The notes beneath the pieces were generated by a model. The model was not told the DNA's origin. It made no database searches and worked only from the letters and a program-made list of their open reading frames with translations. From positions 1 through 59,929 of the forward strand of contig CAYPJE010000016.1 of the NCBI GenBank assembly GCA_964410945.1: DNA of 59,929 bases, in the 5' to 3' direction. Positions 1 to 11,300 of this stretch are shown here, piece after piece. Position 1 is the first letter of the stretch, and each line of letters opens with the position of its first letter. Position numbers and translations under genes: made by a program. Origin of the DNA: CAYPJE01 sp964410945 (GTDB lineage: Bacteria; Fidelibacterota; Marinisomatia; Marinisomatales; TCS56).

Positions 1-32
1 CCCCGCCTATCCGAGCCTAAACAAAATTAGTA

Positions 33-3000
33 TTATTTATCCGTCTGAATCGGCCTACCACCAACGAAGACCTGCTTAACAAGCGTCTTACCTCGAGGAT
101 CGGTCTCAAAAACAATCAGGTCAGCCGTTTTCCCGGACCGAATCATTCCCTTGCCGGTCAACCGCCATTGCTGTGATGGTTCAAGTGTAATTTGATGGAT
201 TTTTTGAGCATCTAATTCCTCCGGTGAATAGTTATCACCGATTTCCCGGGTATTAATAATCGGTTTATCGGTATACTTGGCCAATTCCTTTGCCAATGTC
301 ACTTCATTCGCGACCAATATTCCATCATAGTTCCCGACTTGTTCCAGCAGAGCCAGCCTGGTAGTCGAACCCGATATTGGGGAGCTGATTTTTGCTACCA
401 TAATCCAATTTCCAGGATAATTCGATTCCTCTAATGCAGTATCCAGCTGGACGCGCAGGTCTTTTGATTGCCAAGGTACAGCATAAATCAGGGTAGTATA
501 GCCCCGTTTAAGTAACTGCCGGGATTCTGATATTATCGCCGAAATCGGTTTATTCTCAGTATCCATCACGCCAATAAAGCCCGGTGCAACAAAAAGATTA
601 TCACCGCTGACTGTATCCTTTGCCGCGAATATATTCAGGTCACCAAGATCGACTATTCGTCCTCGACCGTTATAAAAATTAACAGCGAGATCAGCCCGGA
701 AACCCGGATTTCCAGTCCCGTCCACAACAGTAATATCCTGGTAAACCAGATCGTACATGTCGCGATCATTCACCGGTAACTGATCATACCGGTCCGGATC
801 ACCCAAAGAATAACGGCCGGTTGCAATCGCTTCAAAAGCAGCCAGATAGGCAATAAAATTGGTTTTCTGCAGAAATGTATCCGCTTCACCGAACCAGCCG
901 GCTGATTCTATCAGTACCGTGCTGATCCCCCAGCTCTGCATTGAATCACCAAAGGCCCGCGGCATGTAATCGGCATCGTATTTGGCAATGTGTCCCTCCA
1001 TAAAAGGATTTAATACATCCATAATTACAGTCATCAGTTGTTTGGCGCGTATCAGGGTGGGATTACTGTCATTACGCATATTAATCGGAGGAGCCATCAG
1101 GGCCAGGGCAACCAGTTTATCAGTTTTACCAACCGTCTCGCGGGTACTCATGTCATGGAGGTTAAAACCAAACCGGGGCTGATATTTTTCTTTGGCCTGG
1201 AATAGGATTTGTCCTTCAGGGGTCTGAAGATCGCGGGCATCGCGGTTAATATCGATACCCTGGGCATTCCGACGGTTAAATCGTTGGGCTCCATCGGGAT
1301 TTAACATTGGAATCGCTAGAATTGTCGTATTTTCAAGGATCTGTTCTACCGATGGGTCATCTGGATTGGCACACAGGTAATTGAATACATCAAACAGGGC
1401 CGCCGTGGCTGTCGGTTCATCTCCGTGCATCTGGCTCCAGAGCAGTATTCTTGTTTCCCCGGAACCCAGCTGCATCAGATTAATCGGTCGTCCTTCCACG
1501 GATGTACCAAGCTGTTCATAGATAAACTGATCCGGGTAGTTTTTCTCCAGTAGTAGCAGCATCGAATCCACATCTGAATAGCGTAGTTCCTTCAATGGAT
1601 CTTGGTACACTCTGGCCGCCGGGAAAGCCGCTTCCAGTTCACTGCTGCGCTGTTTCCAGTACCAGGATGGATGGTCCGAAGCATAACGCTCCACAATGTC
1701 ATATCCGGTCAGATTACCGATATAATCGTTATCAAGAACCTCCATTACAACCGGATCACTTTCATTCCCCATGCGATCGACGGCAGTGATTCGGACTTCA
1801 TTTAAAAGGTCCAGTGCTTTAAGAACATTGATTGAATCCGGCGCGGCTAAATCAGCATCCGAGATATACCGCAATTTTGTAAGCGGAAGTTTATATGTCC
1901 GGTCGGCCTGATTCAGAATTGTGTAATCCCAACGGTTTCCATGTTTATAATAGAGAACCCACCGGAAAACATCTTCCGGTCGCTGATGTGTCCAGGTAAC
2001 GATGGTACTGTCTTTCGCCAGGCTCAATGAAATCTCAGGAGCGGCCGGATCTGATTTATCCAACCAGGGAGATGATGGAACCAGGGCCGGTTTACGGTAA
2101 GGTCCCTTTACTAATCCGGAGGCCAGAGCCTGATTGCTTACCAGCGCATGATAGCTGAAATGGATGTTTCCGGGGCTGGCTGGCAGAAATCCCTTGGTAA
2201 CCATCACCTGATTAATGGTTTCACCGGCACCCTCTGCCCCACGGCGGTTACTGTTCAAGCCTGGCCAGATATGACGATTCTGTGGATTCTCATTTTGCCA
2301 CCAATTCAGCAGAACCGGGTAACTCTGGGGAACCTGGCTGATAGGCCAGTACAATTGCGGAGACCAGTAGTCCAGCCAGCCTTCACGCAGCCACAGGCGG
2401 GCATCGGCATACAGTTGGTCATATTGGTCAAAGCCACGAATCGATTCGGGATAATTGGGCCGCCAGATTCCAAAAGGACTAAGTCCGAATTTGACCCGGG
2501 GATCGGCGGCTTTTATTTCCTTATACAGGCGTTCCACGAACTGATCAACACTGGCCCGGCGCCAATCACTTTGGCTCAATTTACCACCGCCCTGCTGGTA
2601 TTCGGTCCAGCTTTCATCATCGGGGAAATCACCATCATGGTAAGATGGATAAGGATAGAAATAATCATCGAAATGAATCGCATCAACCTCATAACGCTCA
2701 ATAATATCCAGCACCACTGCTATCGAATGCTCCTGGGTTCCTGGTTTGGCGGGGTCGAGCCACCAGTATCCTGAGCTTAGGTTCAAAGCTAAATCAGGAC
2801 GCCGTTTAACGAGCGAGTGTTCCGAAACCGGCCCGCCAGCCACATGATGAGCCCGGTAGGGATTCAACCAGGCATGCAGCTCTAAACCTCGTTTATGGGA
2901 TTCATCAATCCAGAATTCCAGGGGATCGTAATAGGGGTCCGGAGGTTGTCCCTGCAAACCGGTTAGAAAATATGACCAGGGTTCCAGGTCACTGGCATAC

Positions 3001-3284
3001 AGGGCGTCGCACTGGGGACGTACCTGAAAAACCACAGCATTAAAATTCAATTCCAGCAGTCGATCCAGGATGGCAACGGCTTCAGCCTGCTGCTGTTCGC
3101 TGGTTAAACCAGGTTTGCTGGGCCAGTTGATATTGGCAACTGTTGCCACCCAGGCGGCCCGGAACTCCCGTTCGGCATATGGTTCGACTGGGGGCTCATA
3201 AACACTGGTTTTCGTAGATGCGCAACCGTTGAACAACATCATTCCCATTAATAGTAGAACGGTTAACGTGGTTGATTTAATCAT
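33..3284 (-). CDS. Lipoprotein fusion: GHL10 glycosidase-like domain, M14 carboxypeptidase and degenerate amidohydrolase-like tail
   Basis: Residue numbers count from an upstream ATG at 3335; I prefer the ATG at residue 18 (3284) because GGGGAAGG precedes it and it opens a lipoprotein signal with lipobox LFNGC (Cys38). Residues about 50-410 form a GHL10/DUF187 domain (FRAAWVATV, VVFQVRPQCDALY, DAIHFDDYFYPY, FGLSPFGIW), a family that includes E. coli DigH, which cleaves denuded peptidoglycan. A fibronectin-like stretch follows (430-535). Residues 580-840 are an M14 zinc carboxypeptidase with visible ligands: HGDE (637-640), NRDA (697-700), His727 and Glu810. Residues 865-1100 resemble the composite domain of amidohydrolases (VAPGFI at 916-921; GKTADLIVF), but the HxH metal motif expected after VAPGFI is missing (GVMDTEN), so this part is probably not catalytic. 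It follows a GHL10 paralogue and is likely co-transcribed. A cell-wall role is inference. Confidence 0.85.
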   Translation of the reverse strand: MIKSTTLTVLLLMGMMLFNGCASTKTSVYEPPVEPYAEREFRAAWVATVANINWPSKPGLTSEQQQAEAVAILDRLLELNFNAVVFQVRPQCDALYASDLEPWSYFLTGLQGQPPDPYYDPLEFWIDESHKRGLELHAWLNPYRAHHVAGGPVSEHSLVKRRPDLALNLSSGYWWLDPAKPGTQEHSIAVVLDIIERYEVDAIHFDDYFYPYPSYHDGDFPDDESWTEYQQGGGKLSQSDWRRASVDQFVERLYKEIKAADPRVKFGLSPFGIWRPNYPESIRGFDQYDQLYADARLWLREGWLDYWSPQLYWPISQVPQSYPVLLNWWQNENPQNRHIWPGLNSNRRGAEGAGETINQVMVTKGFLPASPGNIHFSYHALVSNQALASGLVKGPYRKPALVPSSPWLDKSDPAAPEISLSLAKDSTIVTWTHQRPEDVFRWVLYYKHGNRWDYTILNQADRTYKLPLTKLRYISDADLAAPDSINVLKALDLLNEVRITAVDRMGNESDPVVMEVLDNDYIGNLTGYDIVERYASDHPSWYWKQRSSELEAAFPAARVYQDPLKELRYSDVDSMLLLLEKNYPDQFIYEQLGTSVEGRPINLMQLGSGETRILLWSQMHGDEPTATAALFDVFNYLCANPDDPSVEQILENTTILAIPMLNPDGAQRFNRRNAQGIDINRDARDLQTPEGQILFQAKEKYQPRFGFNLHDMSTRETVGKTDKLVALALMAPPINMRNDSNPTLIRAKQLMTVIMDVLNPFMEGHIAKYDADYMPRAFGDSMQSWGISTVLIESAGWFGEADTFLQKTNFIAYLAAFEAIATGRYSLGDPDRYDQLPVNDRDMYDLVYQDITVVDGTGNPGFRADLAVNFYNGRGRIVDLGDLNIFAAKDTVSGDNLFVAPGFIGVMDTENKPISAIISESRQLLKRGYTTLIYAVPWQSKDLRVQLDTALEESNYPGNWIMVAKISSPISGSTTRLALLEQVGNYDGILVANEVTLAKELAKYTDKPIINTREIGDNYSPEELDAQKIHQITLEPSQQWRLTGKGMIRSGKTADLIVFETDPRGKTLVKQVFVGGRPIQTDK

Positions 3285-3341
3285 AACCTTCCCCGGTTGA
3301 AGTTTTCCAATTTTTACATCAATGCTTTGGATCATAGAAAT

Positions 3342-5210
3342 TTATTTCATCAATATCATCTTATTGACAGCAGAATAGGAGCCGGAAGTAATCCGGTAGA
3401 AATACACTCCCGAACTGTATTGCGCCGCTCTCCAGGAAACACTATGTAAACCAGCCGGCATAATTTGATTCACCAGCGTTTCTACCGTACGTCCGGTTAT
3501 ATCACAAACATGTATTTCCACAAGTCCGGAGGCCGGTAATTCATAGGTGATATTAGTAACCGGATTGAAGGGATTGGGAAAATTATCGTGCAGAATCAAC
3601 TGGTCTGAGAGCTGATTCACAGATTCTTCCCAATCAAACCCCAGATATTCAGCCACCTTTAAAGGGCTCTCATTATTCAACAGATCCAGGGCGGCAACGG
3701 CATAGGAATACTGGTAGTTGGTGAAATCGGTGTACTCAGTATCTTCACTAGGAACAATGGCTGCAATATTGGCCGGATCATTAGTATTGATCGGAGTATC
3801 CATCGATCGATAAATAATATATCCGGTCGGCAGATCACCGTCGGATGCGGTCCGGGATGGTTGCCAGGTAACCATACATTCGGAACCATTGAAAGAAGCA
3901 TAAACACTATCGGGCGGTTCCGGAGGGATACTATCCTTCCAAAGCATTGGTGGTGTCAAAGCCGGGTACTGGTACAGGTCATTATTGAGCGAATCAAGAA
4001 ATCCTTTGGGATTGTTAAGAACACCACTCCATATCCTGAAAAATACCGATCCCTCACAACCATCCGTTGTCCGATTCAAGCGGATTTGTCGTGGTAATTC
4101 TTCCGCTGTCCAATTGTGATAGCTGGTCATTCGGTAGGGCGCATGTCCAACATAAAGGTGCCGGTTATGCGTCGATATTGAATCGGCCCACCAGGGCATC
4201 AAAGCACCGTAATCCTGCCCACCCCCGAAAGGCCAGTACAATTGGGGAGTAATATAATCTACCTTTCCGGCCTGTAACCAGGCAATCGGGTCGCAATAGA
4301 TGGCCGAATAAGAACTCAAACCGACAATACCAGTGGGCAATCCACTCTTCCAGATACCAAATGGGGATACTCCGAATTTCACCCATGGTTTCACTGCCTG
4401 GATGCTGTCGTAAATACTGGCAACCATCAAATTAATATTATCGCGGCGCCAGTCATTGATATCGGAAAAACCGCGCGCCTCGGCGGTGAATGTGGCCGCA
4501 TCCTCATCGTTTATCCCATCATAGGGATAGAAATAATCATCCATATGGATACCATCGACATCGTAGCGGTTAACCACATCCATGTAAACTTTAAGTACAT
4601 ATTCCCGGACCGCAGCTTTCCCCGGATCAAGAATGGTAGTGGTGCCGGTGGTTTCCCTGGTCAAGTTTTCACTGTTAAGAAATAAGGTATTGGCATACAT
4701 GATCCCCAATTCGAAATCAGCAGAACTGGAACGGCCGGAAGTAATCGATAATACCCATTCCGGATGCTGATGATAAACATGGCTGGAATGCAGATTACTG
4801 GGATTTATTTCGCTGATCACGCGGTAGGGATTAAACCAGGCGTGTAATTCTATCCCGCGGGCATGAGCTTCGGCAATAAAGTATTCCAATGGATCGTAAT
4901 AAGGATCAGGCACCTTTCCCGATACACCGGTCAGATAATGCGACCAAGGCTCGTAATTTGAATCGTACAGAGCATCACAAGCCGGTCTGACCTGAAAAAC
5001 AACGGCATTAAATCCATTTTGCTGAAGAGAGTTCAGCATACTAGTTATTTCATTTTTTTGGGCAGTAACGGAAGTTTTCGAACGTGGGAAATCAAGATTC
5101 TGGACCGTAGCCACCCAGGCTGCACGAAATTCATGTTTGGGGGCAATGGATCCTGTTGCCATTTGAATCAACAAAACAAAAATTATCAGTAACCGGACCT
5201 GGCGTTCCAT
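3342..5210 (-). CDS. Secreted GHL10 (DUF187) glycosidase-like protein with T9SS sorting domain
   Basis: The start is the ATG two codons inside a GTG-opened frame (5216), because GGAG lies 5 nt before it. A short signal peptide (ending near ATGSIA) is followed by a GHL10 domain at about residues 28-400, with FRAAWVATVQNLDFP, VVFQVRPACDALY, DGIHMDDYFYPY and FGVSPFGIWK. The two aspartates of the HMDDY motif and the conserved pattern match the downstream neighbour, so the two are paralogues. Residues 430-520 look like a fibronectin type III domain. The last 85 residues are a T9SS type A sorting domain (DNFPNPFNPVTNITYELP ... GVYFYRI). Unlike its neighbour it has no peptidase domain and is predicted to be T9SS cargo rather than a lipoprotein. 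The substrate is unknown; GHL10 proteins are best linked to peptidoglycan or other glycans. Confidence 0.85.
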   Translation of the reverse strand: MERQVRLLIIFVLLIQMATGSIAPKHEFRAAWVATVQNLDFPRSKTSVTAQKNEITSMLNSLQQNGFNAVVFQVRPACDALYDSNYEPWSHYLTGVSGKVPDPYYDPLEYFIAEAHARGIELHAWFNPYRVISEINPSNLHSSHVYHQHPEWVLSITSGRSSSADFELGIMYANTLFLNSENLTRETTGTTTILDPGKAAVREYVLKVYMDVVNRYDVDGIHMDDYFYPYDGINDEDAATFTAEARGFSDINDWRRDNINLMVASIYDSIQAVKPWVKFGVSPFGIWKSGLPTGIVGLSSYSAIYCDPIAWLQAGKVDYITPQLYWPFGGGQDYGALMPWWADSISTHNRHLYVGHAPYRMTSYHNWTAEELPRQIRLNRTTDGCEGSVFFRIWSGVLNNPKGFLDSLNNDLYQYPALTPPMLWKDSIPPEPPDSVYASFNGSECMVTWQPSRTASDGDLPTGYIIYRSMDTPINTNDPANIAAIVPSEDTEYTDFTNYQYSYAVAALDLLNNESPLKVAEYLGFDWEESVNQLSDQLILHDNFPNPFNPVTNITYELPASGLVEIHVCDITGRTVETLVNQIMPAGLHSVSWRAAQYSSGVYFYRITSGSYSAVNKMILMK

Positions 5211-5397
5211 TGTCACTCCAATCTTTTTAAAAATTATTCGGTCGTATTTAGTAGTAGAAGCTCGGTAAAATTTATCCTGATATACTTGCTATAACAAACG
5301 CTGTTTACCCACCGTTGGATTCACTGTTGGACCAGGGGCACGTCTTTCAATAGATACGGAAGCAATTCAAAGCACGGCTGCTATTCCGAATACTGGC

Positions 5398-8235
5398 TCA
5401 GGCAAGTATTTCCTTTAAAACCGTGCTAACTTCACGTAAACGAAAGGGCTTATTCAGGATTTTCATATCCGGATTCAACTCATATTTCTTATAGAATCCC
5501 TGGCTGGCATAGCCGCTTGTGAACAGGAATTTTGTTGCCGGATTAATTGCCATGATTTTCTGATATAATTCCTGCCCCCCCATCTCCGGCATGATTATAT
5601 CAGATATTACCAAATCAAATTGTTCAGTGTTTTGCTTATAGAGATCATAGGCTTCCCGGCCGTTGAAAGTAACCTGTACCCGGTACCCAAGCTGGGTCAG
5701 CATCATTCGCAATACTTCCGCCAATTCCTCTTCATCTTCGGCCAACAAGATTTTCCCACTTCCCCGTTCGACCTCACTTAAAGGTATATCTTCTTCATGC
5801 TCTTCGGGAGTTGCTTCAGAGACCGGGAAGAAAATCTCGAAGGTTGTCCCTTTACCAACTTCACTGGTACAATAGATATTACCGGCCTGCTGCTTTACCA
5901 ATCCATAGGCCATGGATAGGCCAAGACCTGATCCTGCCCCAACTTCACGGGTGGTGAAAAATGGTTCATAAATCTTATCCAGATGCTGGGGATCAATTCC
6001 CTGGCCGGTGTCAGTTACAGTCAATCTGATATATTCACCGGCCACCAGCTCCGGCCATTTCTGCTGGTTTTCCTGTTTGACTGAAATATTTTCCGTTTTA
6101 ACCAGCAGCGCACCCCCATCGGGCATGGCATTGATAGAATTTATGCAAAGATTCATCATGATCTGATCGATAGCGGTCCGGTCACCATTTATATTGTTGA
6201 TATCATCTGCTAATTCCAGAGTCAATTTTATCCGCTCCTCGATTACACGCTCGAGCATAATGGACAAATCTTCGATGGCCTTGTTAATATCCATCGGCAC
6301 CGGATTCATCTGCTGCTGCCGGCTGTAGGCCAGCATCTGTTTCACCAGATCGGCCGCCTTCTGGCTTTTATCAATGACTATATCAGCATAATGACGGCCC
6401 GGATGATCTTTGGGAATATTCAGCAGAAGCATATCGACTGCCCCAAAAATTGATCCCAGGATATTATTAAAATCATGGGCGATGCCACCGGTCAGCCTGG
6501 TAATGGACTCCAGTTTCTGGGCGTGCCGGAGTTGTTCTTCCAGTCTGATACGTTCGGTAATATTAGTTGCCACTCCGATCACTGAAGTAACCTGTCCGCT
6601 ATCATCAACGGTCGGATTAAAAAAGACATCGAAAATCACATCCTGTACTTCCACTACCACGTTGACGGTTTCGCCCTGCAGCGCATTATTTATTGATTCA
6701 ACGACGGGGGGGAAATCCTTATAGAATTCCTGGGCCGATAATCCCACTACCTGACCCGGCTTCAGACCAAGGACTTTCAGAGTCTTTCCTTCCGAGAGTA
6801 AAAATTTCCCTTTGGCATCCAATATGAAGATGATTGCATCGGAATTAGTGACGACCGAGCGAAATTTCTCTTCACTCCGGCGCAGATCCTCATTGACCCG
6901 TTTTCGATCATCGATATCACGACCTACACCGATAATCTCAATCACTTCACCAACCTCATTCAGAATTGCAGTGTCCTGCCAGGCCAGCCATTTCCATCCC
7001 TTTTTCGTCATGGCCCTCTGTTCCATATAGGCGGTATGGGGCGGTTTGTATAAAGCTTCCATTGCTTTGGCAGTTGATTCTTTATCATCATCATGAACCA
7101 AAGGCATAAAGCGCTTTCCAAGCAGTTCCTGTTCGGATTTTCCAAAAACATCGCAATAGGAAGGACTGACAAACAGAAACCGACCGTCGATATCCACCTT
7201 AACGACCAGATCGGTCTGATTCTCAATCATCAATCGGTAATTTTCTTCACTGGTACGTAATGCTTTTTCTATCATGCGCCGATCGGTAATATCAACAGCG
7301 ACCGTCATAATACAATCCAGGTTATCAGGAAACTTGATCGGGATTTTAGTTGTCTGAAACCAGCGCCGTCGACCATCATCGAAAATATATTCCTCCTCGG
7401 GGATATATTTATGTTTTCCGGAAGTAATTATTTCATTCTCCGCTGAACGGAAGGCTTGGATTCTATCGTCAGTATCCAACCATCTGCGTGAAATGGATAT
7501 ATCGGTTTTACCGATCATTTCCGAGGGCGACATATTATGCATCTCGGCCATATTTTTATTGACCAGTAAATATGTACCCTCTTTATCTTTCACATATATA
7601 CTATTCGGCGTATTATCTATGATCTGCCGCAGGAATATCTCACTTTTCTGCAAGGCATCTTCAGCCGCTTCACGGTTATTTATTTCCTGTACCAAACTCT
7701 GGTATACTCCGGCATTTTTCAAAGCAGTGGAAGCATAAACGGCAAAGGTTTCCAGTAAAGTCAGATCGTCTTGAGTAAATGAATCTCCAATCCGGGATAA
7801 GCAAATCGCTCCAATCTCCTTTCCCTCTACTATCAGTGGTGATACCAATACACGTTCATCGGAGTTTACCGGAGTTCCATTGATATGATGGGCATAGGAT
7901 TGACTGTAGGGATCATTAAATATTTTACTCTGACCGGTAAGAATCGCCTGGCCGGTCAGGGAATTCTCCACATCCAGAACATCGGCCAATATTTCCTCTT
8001 CATAACCATCTTCTATTGCGACAGCGGGAATCAGTTTGCGGCCGTCCTCACTCAGATTATATATTGCCGAACCGTGGGCATTGAGAAGATCGTGTGCCTG
8101 TTTGGCAATATCACTTAAAACATTTTCCAGTTGAATGTTGCTGGAAAGCTGCCTGGCAATTTCAAGTAGTTTACCTTGCATGGCAAATTGATCGGGTTGG
8201 GTATTGTTAGTGCTGTTCTTATCTGTGGAAGCCAT
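5398..8235 (-). CDS. Hybrid sensor histidine kinase (GAF, three PAS, HisKA, HATPase, receiver)
   Basis: Soluble protein without a signal peptide or membrane segment. Order of domains: GAF (about 30-185), PAS 1 (198-320), PAS 2 (330-445), PAS 3 (455-560), HisKA with phospho-acceptor His587 in GGIAHDFNN, HATPase_c with the N box (NLCINSINA, about 696-704), DTGQGID (G1) and GSGLGL (G2), and a C-terminal receiver domain whose phospho-acceptor is Asp879 in LVISDIIMPEMGG. The architecture predicts a cytosolic hybrid kinase that senses a small ligand, redox state or light through GAF/PAS and passes phosphate His to Asp internally. No output domain or partner regulator is next to it. Its kinase core is closely similar to that of the haem-containing kinase at 20851-24252, so they are probably paralogues. 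Confidence 0.93.
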   Translation of the reverse strand: MASTDKNSTNNTQPDQFAMQGKLLEIARQLSSNIQLENVLSDIAKQAHDLLNAHGSAIYNLSEDGRKLIPAVAIEDGYEEEILADVLDVENSLTGQAILTGQSKIFNDPYSQSYAHHINGTPVNSDERVLVSPLIVEGKEIGAICLSRIGDSFTQDDLTLLETFAVYASTALKNAGVYQSLVQEINNREAAEDALQKSEIFLRQIIDNTPNSIYVKDKEGTYLLVNKNMAEMHNMSPSEMIGKTDISISRRWLDTDDRIQAFRSAENEIITSGKHKYIPEEEYIFDDGRRRWFQTTKIPIKFPDNLDCIMTVAVDITDRRMIEKALRTSEENYRLMIENQTDLVVKVDIDGRFLFVSPSYCDVFGKSEQELLGKRFMPLVHDDDKESTAKAMEALYKPPHTAYMEQRAMTKKGWKWLAWQDTAILNEVGEVIEIIGVGRDIDDRKRVNEDLRRSEEKFRSVVTNSDAIIFILDAKGKFLLSEGKTLKVLGLKPGQVVGLSAQEFYKDFPPVVESINNALQGETVNVVVEVQDVIFDVFFNPTVDDSGQVTSVIGVATNITERIRLEEQLRHAQKLESITRLTGGIAHDFNNILGSIFGAVDMLLLNIPKDHPGRHYADIVIDKSQKAADLVKQMLAYSRQQQMNPVPMDINKAIEDLSIMLERVIEERIKLTLELADDINNINGDRTAIDQIMMNLCINSINAMPDGGALLVKTENISVKQENQQKWPELVAGEYIRLTVTDTGQGIDPQHLDKIYEPFFTTREVGAGSGLGLSMAYGLVKQQAGNIYCTSEVGKGTTFEIFFPVSEATPEEHEEDIPLSEVERGSGKILLAEDEEELAEVLRMMLTQLGYRVQVTFNGREAYDLYKQNTEQFDLVISDIIMPEMGGQELYQKIMAINPATKFLFTSGYASQGFYKKYELNPDMKILNKPFRLREVSTVLKEILA

Positions 8236-8347
8236 AATAGTAATTTGTTTCCCTAAATCAACTGAATACTCAGATTATCATGGTACCGATCCTGCAACAA
8301 ATCCTATACCACCAAAGAAATTTAAAAGAAATTCAGTTATATATGTA

Positions 8348-11300
8348 CTATTTCAATAGAACCATCTTCCTGGCCGCAGTGTGTTTTCCAGCTTTAATTA
8401 CGTACAGGTACATCCCGGCACTTACCAGGTTGCCGTGATCATTACGGCCATTCCATTTGATGGATTTGAAGCCAGCTTCCTGTCGTTCACTAACCAGAAC
8501 AACAACCTGGCGACCGGTAATATCATAAACAGACAATTCAACCATCGCATCCTCCGGCAGATCATAATTGATCGTTGTAACCGGATTAAACGGATTGGGA
8601 TAATTTTGATAAAGGGCAAATTGTTCTGGTACGGCAATCACATCAATTTCCTGCCGGCCCTGGGAGATTATCAAATTATCGCGATCGATAAAAGTGTAGT
8701 TAATCCCGATCTGATAATTATTCCTGGTTCGGGCAGCATGACTGAAGATCAACTGCTCCAAATCTATTTCACCCAATTCCCCGAATTCATTGATCAACTG
8801 ACCACCGTCTTCATTTTGCTTGACCAGGGACAGTAATTGATCATTAGTTCCGGAGGAAGCAGTAACTACTGTCAACGTGGGATCGTATTCAATAATTACT
8901 TGACCGGCAACTGCTTCGGTTAATATCGGGCAGGTGATGGTGCGACCATTCACAACCAGCTCCGGTTCATTCCCAATGAAGCTGTTCTGTTGCTTCGCAA
9001 TAGGCTCTGGCTGGGCGTGGGTCCAGTTCCACATATAAACCAGAGTCATCAGTTCATCATACCCGAACTGACCATCGGACTCCACAATAATATTGGGCAG
9101 GTTACCGGTACGGGGACAGAGGTCATTGGCACGAATATGGGACTCATCACTACTGTACCACAGATCGCCGAAGGTTGTGAAATCCTGGTAATTCACCATC
9201 CCATCGAAATTATAATCGGCCGGCAGTCCCGTGTATAATTCAACGTTCTGCACAGCAGATACATCAACAGACGAGCCAGTCGAATCCTGCAGTCCGTCTA
9301 CAATATTTATTCTGACAACATCATTAAACGGATACGTGTTTTCCGGTCGGATTACCGCCCGTCGACTCGATTCAATATCCAGAAAATAGGGGAAGTCACC
9401 ATAGTGTTCACTGGATAACGTGCAATAAACACCTAGATTACCAATATCCACCGGCTGTGAGAATTCGAGAATGATTTCGTTTCGGGGTAGAATAAAATTT
9501 CCAGTATTTGGATAAATATCTGCTACCGTTGATTCGTGCGTAGTTGATTGGCTATAGTAATACGCCCCAATATCCATCCGCGATCCATCGGGATCCTGAT
9601 CATCGGGATCATTTTCCCAGGTTGCGCCATCGCCATCCAGGTCGGGGTGACCGGCATCGATACAAGGTGAATCGAAGCCCAGGTAATAATCACTGGTGAA
9701 GATGGGATCTTCATCGATAATGCCATCCAGCAGGTTAAGTTGGTTATTATTCACTATGATATAATTGCTGCCACCACGAATATTGGAATATTCGGCAGTG
9801 AATGTACCTGTTGAAATAGTACTCAAATAAATTTCCTCATAACCGGGATTCCAAACCAGTGAATTAGTCATTGTCGCACTGGAACCAGTAACTCCAAAAC
9901 CCCAGGCATTTGAATTGGCCGTATTTTTTACAATGCTACAATTAGAAACAGCGAGATCGGAGTATAAAACCCAAAAACCGCCACCATAGTCAGCGGAATT
10001 GTCAAACAGGACAACATTCGTGATTTGAGCATTGACACTATTCATGTAAATGCCGCCACCATAATTTGAAACATGATTATCCCGGACAATTAAGTCCCGT
10101 AACTCTACAGTGGAATTCTGGATATTAAGCCCACCGCCATAATCTGTATTTCCGGACATTACTGTGAGACCGCGCAGAACTGCGTACTGCTCGCCACTGG
10201 TAATGGTAACTACCGAACCATTTTGATTCCCGTTTAGGATGGTCTGCTCAATAATGGACTTGTCTCCGGTAGTATAATAATCTGATGAAATGATAATATT
10301 CTTGCCCAGGTAATTTATATTCTCATAGTAAGTACCAAGCCGGACCTGAATCCGATCACCATGGCCGGATACATCGATGGCCTGTTGAATTGTGGCAAAC
10401 GGGTTATCATAGCTGCCATCACCGGTATAGTCGTTGCCATTGGTGGCTACATAGATATTATCGTCGACAGTAATATCGCCCGGTGCCCGCAGCAGGTAGA
10501 AATCCCAGCTGCCATCACCGATTGAATTGGTAAAACCACCCATGATGTAGTCGCCATTTTCCGCCAGACAGATATCCCGGGCTGCATCATATCCGGACCC
10601 ACCGTAGTATTTTTCCCAGATATGACCGCCATAGGGATCGATCTTGAAAAGCCAGGCATCATACTCGATCAAATCCCGTGACAGACTGTAACCGCCAATC
10701 ACATAATTTCCATCAATATCCTCAATGATCCCAAAACTACGGTCGTTGGCCGGCCCACCATACTGATTGCTCCAGATTTCGTTTCCGTTGGCGTCAACTT
10801 TAATAACCCAACAATCGTATTGCTGATCCCAATCATTGTATACCCAGCTGGCAACGATATAATCCCCACTGCTGGTTTCAGTAACTCGAAAATATTGCTG
10901 CGATTGCTCATCTCCGTATGTATTTACCCAATCCACATCACCACCGGCATCGGTCTTGACGAGGTATAAATCACTATCTCCATTTTCCGACCACGAATTC
11001 GATGATCCTGCTAACAAATATCCACCATCACTGGTGATAATCGATGAGTGACAGATTTCCTCATTATCACCACCGTAGGTTTGATCCCACACTAGATTTC
11101 CGTATTGATCGGTTCTCAACAACCAGTAATCTGAAGAACCATTATTTAAAGAATGGGTAATCCCTTGGATAATCAGCCCGCCGTCAAAATTCTCATGGAT
11201 GGAATAACCTCGATCGTCCCCATCACCACCGTAGGTCTGCATCCATAATTCATTACCAGCGCTATCAATTCGAACGACCCAGACATCAAAGCCTTGCGTG

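Noticed and set aside
2148..2774. Plus-strand open frame of 208 codons inside the GHL10/M14 gene
   Set aside because: It is antisense to a gene with clear domains, its translation has no recognisable pattern and no ribosome-binding site precedes it.
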